64,000 nt of DNA from Enoplolaimus lenunculus (taxonomy: Eukaryota > Nematoda > Enoplea > Enoplida > Thoracostomopsidae): contig JASANG010001676.1 of assembly GCA_030248215.1 (NCBI GenBank), positions 297,660-361,659 of the forward strand, read 5' to 3'. The translations under genes and the position numbers were made by a program. This document shows positions 62,501 through 64,000 of this stretch, in pieces (within the stretch, counting starts at the first letter, position 1; every line of letters starts with the position of its first letter). The notes under the pieces are model-generated. The model was not told where the DNA came from and did not search any database. It saw only the letters and a list, made by a program, of their open reading frames with translations.

Positions 62501-63344
62501 TACGTCGGTTCCAAAATATTTCATTTTTCAACTTGTCTTCTTGATCGTTGTCTGATTCGAAATCATCCTGATCGGCGGATTCGAATTCAATTTTTCGCTG
62601 TTGAATAATCTGAAACATTTCAAATATAAAAGTATCAACATGAGCTTTGAAATAATAGTCTTTGTTAAAAATCCAAACAGTCGTGATTCGCCAATCAGAA
62701 TGAAGCTTATCTGAGCTACAAAAGTATGTGGTATTTCCTGCTCGTTGTTTCACTAGCACGACTTATACTATAGCTTAGGCTTAGGTTTAAAAAATGCTTA
62801 TATATACCTAATTATTTCCTAATTTTCCTTGCATTTTACTTGTTTCTTCTACAGTAACCGTTAAACAATTGTGTTAAGTTTAAATTAAAGTTTCTGAACA
62901 TTTTCAACTCAATACTAAAGTCAAAATGTTTGAAAACATCACGACCAATGTTACTTTAAGGGGCGTAACAGTAGATTAAAACGTATTCCTAAGCCAAAGC
63001 CTAAGCGTTGCAAAAATGTGTTCCTAAGCCTACGCCTAAACCTATTAAGCAAAAAATGTAATCTAAAATCTAAACCTACGCTTTTATAGACTCACCAGAA
63101 ACCTGACCGCCCCTAAAAGTAGCATGGATTTTAATTTTGCAAAATTGATTATTCAAATTCCACATGCATGATTATAAATTGTACATGAAGAGGATAAAAC
63201 TTAATAAAATCCAATACCTTATCGGTAAATTTGTGCGCTACGTTGACGTGTTCATAAAATTCGAATCCGTCACCAAACAGATAAAAAAACGGCTTGAACC
63301 AAAGCCACGGCGACCGTTCGTAAGTTGTGATTATGGAAGACATT
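59543..63344 (-). CDS. CYP4: Cytochrome P450, CYP4 clan; 3' part of the gene, six exons
   Basis: Exons, in transcript order: 63218-63344, 62400-62609, 62206-62308, 61415-61552, 60635-60829 and 59543-59706, all phase-consistent. Together they give about 311 residues. Visible motifs are FTDK at the end of the first exon; DEVETFMFEGHDTTSSG, the CYP4 I-helix block with the oxygen-activating Thr; the K-helix IKESLRLYPPV with its ExxR pair; NPNRF; and the haem loop FSGGQRNCIGQRFALMELQV with the ligand Cys. The enzyme is an ER-bound haem monooxygenase; CYP4 members typically hydroxylate fatty acids or other lipids. Between FTDK and DEVETFMFE there is an acidic Asp/Glu/Ser stretch. The first visible exon begins inside a codon, so the N-terminal ~190 residues (membrane anchor, helices A-F) must lie beyond the window's right edge or in unrecognised sequence. 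Introns carry a TTAA-flanked MITE and a TTTA microsatellite. Confidence 0.93.
60497..60618 (+). repeat. Dispersed repeat, CTGGTAATAGGTGCTATACAC family, copy 3
   Basis: GCGAAAAATGTGCTGAATTTTG, AACATTCACTGGTTTGAAAA and CAACTGGTAATAGGTGCTAT end at TTTAAGAATACGACC. It lies in a CYP4 intron directly next to the donor of the haem-loop exon. Confidence 0.6.
60955..61205. repeat. (TTTA)n / (TTTG)n microsatellite
   Basis: About 250 bases of ATTTATTTATTTGTTT-type repeat. It opens two 60-codon plus-strand frames of Phe, Leu, Ile and Tyr that are artefacts. It lies in a CYP4 intron. Confidence 0.92.
61625..61896 (-). mobile_element. TTAA-flanked piggyBac-like MITE (family G), intact copy in a CYP4 intron
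   Basis: TTAACCGTTTCTCACATGAA to CTCAACATGAGAAGGATTTAA, bounded by TTAA, 272 bases, the same length as 51411-51682 but inverted. The tRNA-like core on the minus strand has TAGCTGAGTGGTGATGAT (A box) and GGTGTTCGAATCCTAGC (B box). Confidence 0.88.
62943..63127 (+). mobile_element. Telomere-hexamer MITE (family B)
   Basis: It starts GACCAATGTTACTTTAAGGG and ends GACCGCCCCTAAAAGTAGCATGG. Two blocks of diverged CCTAAG are inside. No clean duplication. It lies in the CYP4 intron between the first two visible exons. Confidence 0.8.
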
Positions 63345-64000
63345 CTGAAATAAAATAAAATAATATCGCTATCAAACTTGAAAACCTATATTTAAAATAA
63401 AAACTAGTGAACGTAGTTGCAAAGTTGCAAAACATTCCTGCCAAAACTTATGTCTTAAAACGAAGCAGTACTTTTTGTTTACATTTCTGTTCACTCTTTA
63501 AATCTTTGCTACATCGTGTATTAATACACGTACGTTGTCTCTTGTGTAATACATGAAACATTCATTAAGACAGCAGAAACTCTGACCAAAATACGTATGT
63601 CGGGCGTTCCAGCTCTAATAATTTTAGATCGATAAATACTATAAAATTTTGTACTCAATAAATTTTTACTTTCAGTTTCCCTTGATGTTTAACACTTAAT
63701 GGTCATTATGTTAGCACTTAGTATTAGCAAGAGTGTATCATCATTGAGGGTGACGCTTCGCCACACTCTGAATTAAAGCATTAACCATCACGCGGTCCGA
63801 TATTCATCGTACCCACATTATCGGGGGGAGGGGGGGTTGTTTGCACACGTTAATGGTAGCAAACATCCCCCGTCGAGGAAAGGATACCACGAGTTTGAAA
63901 CCACGTGATGCTTATGCTTGTAAAGTCTAGCGCAGTGTCACACTCTTTAATTATACACTCATGGTATTAGCTAGAATAGGGGGGTTGATCTCAAATTCAA
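63345..64000. other. Right edge: intron or 5' flank of the CYP4 gene
   Basis: No further P450 exon could be found. 63770-63900 contains ACCATCACGCGGTCCGATATT and GAGTTTGAAACCACGTGATG, a possible tRNA-like remnant on the minus strand, and a G run near 63825. No other structure is seen. Confidence 0.4.

Overview
This is nuclear DNA from an animal, most likely an invertebrate. The genes are split by spliceosomal introns with GT/AG ends, exon phases that fit across each intron, and intron lengths from about 90 bases to more than 2 kb. The recognisable proteins are animal families: a MEP-1-like zinc-finger protein, bL36m, spartin, an F-box/LRR protein, the proteasome subunit Rpn8, a beta-1,4-galactosyltransferase and a CYP4 P450. 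The sequence is AT-rich and packed with short mobile elements. Two element families carry arrays of GCCTAA/TTAGGC, the hexamer known as the nematode telomere repeat. With MEP-1, a protein characterised in nematodes and insects, this hints at a nematode or other ecdysozoan, but I cannot prove it and no trans-splicing signal was identified.

Layout. 0.6-8.0 kb, plus strand: four exons of the zinc-finger gene, with a hAT-like MITE in its second intron. 8.0-10.4 kb: its probable 3' region, then a one-exon gene for mitochondrial ribosomal protein bL36m (10.45-10.94 kb). 11-23.3 kb: no convincing gene, but AT microsatellites, nested MITEs, a GC-rich minisatellite and a 190-base inverted repeat. 23.3-26.8 kb, minus strand: the last two exons of a spartin homologue, a possible MIT-like exon, and an intronless F-box/LRR gene. 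26.9-30.1 kb: repeats. 30.1-35.8 kb, minus strand: a complete nine-exon Rpn8/PSMD7 gene. 35.8-40 kb: repeats and a pyrimidine tract. 40-46.7 kb, minus strand: a seven-exon beta-1,4-galactosyltransferase gene. 46.7-59.5 kb: dense MITEs plus a few unassigned exon-like pieces. 59.5-63.3 kb, minus strand: six 3' exons of a CYP4-like gene whose 5' end lies beyond the window.

The genes look like unrelated neighbours (chromatin regulation, mitochondrial translation, endosome/lipid-droplet biology, proteasome, Golgi glycosylation, monooxygenation). They do not form a pathway or an operon.

The unusual content is the mobile-element ecology. Reading element ends and flanks by eye gave: two telomere-hexamer MITE families with several exact 8-base target duplications, two CAGGGTG hAT-like families, a TTAA-flanked piggyBac-like family with a tRNA-like core, a TA-flanked mariner-like hairpin, a TA-inserting family with TGACCCG ends, and a three-copy tRNA-derived SINE. 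All exon joins were made by hand from splice sites, phase and remembered family similarity; no search was run.
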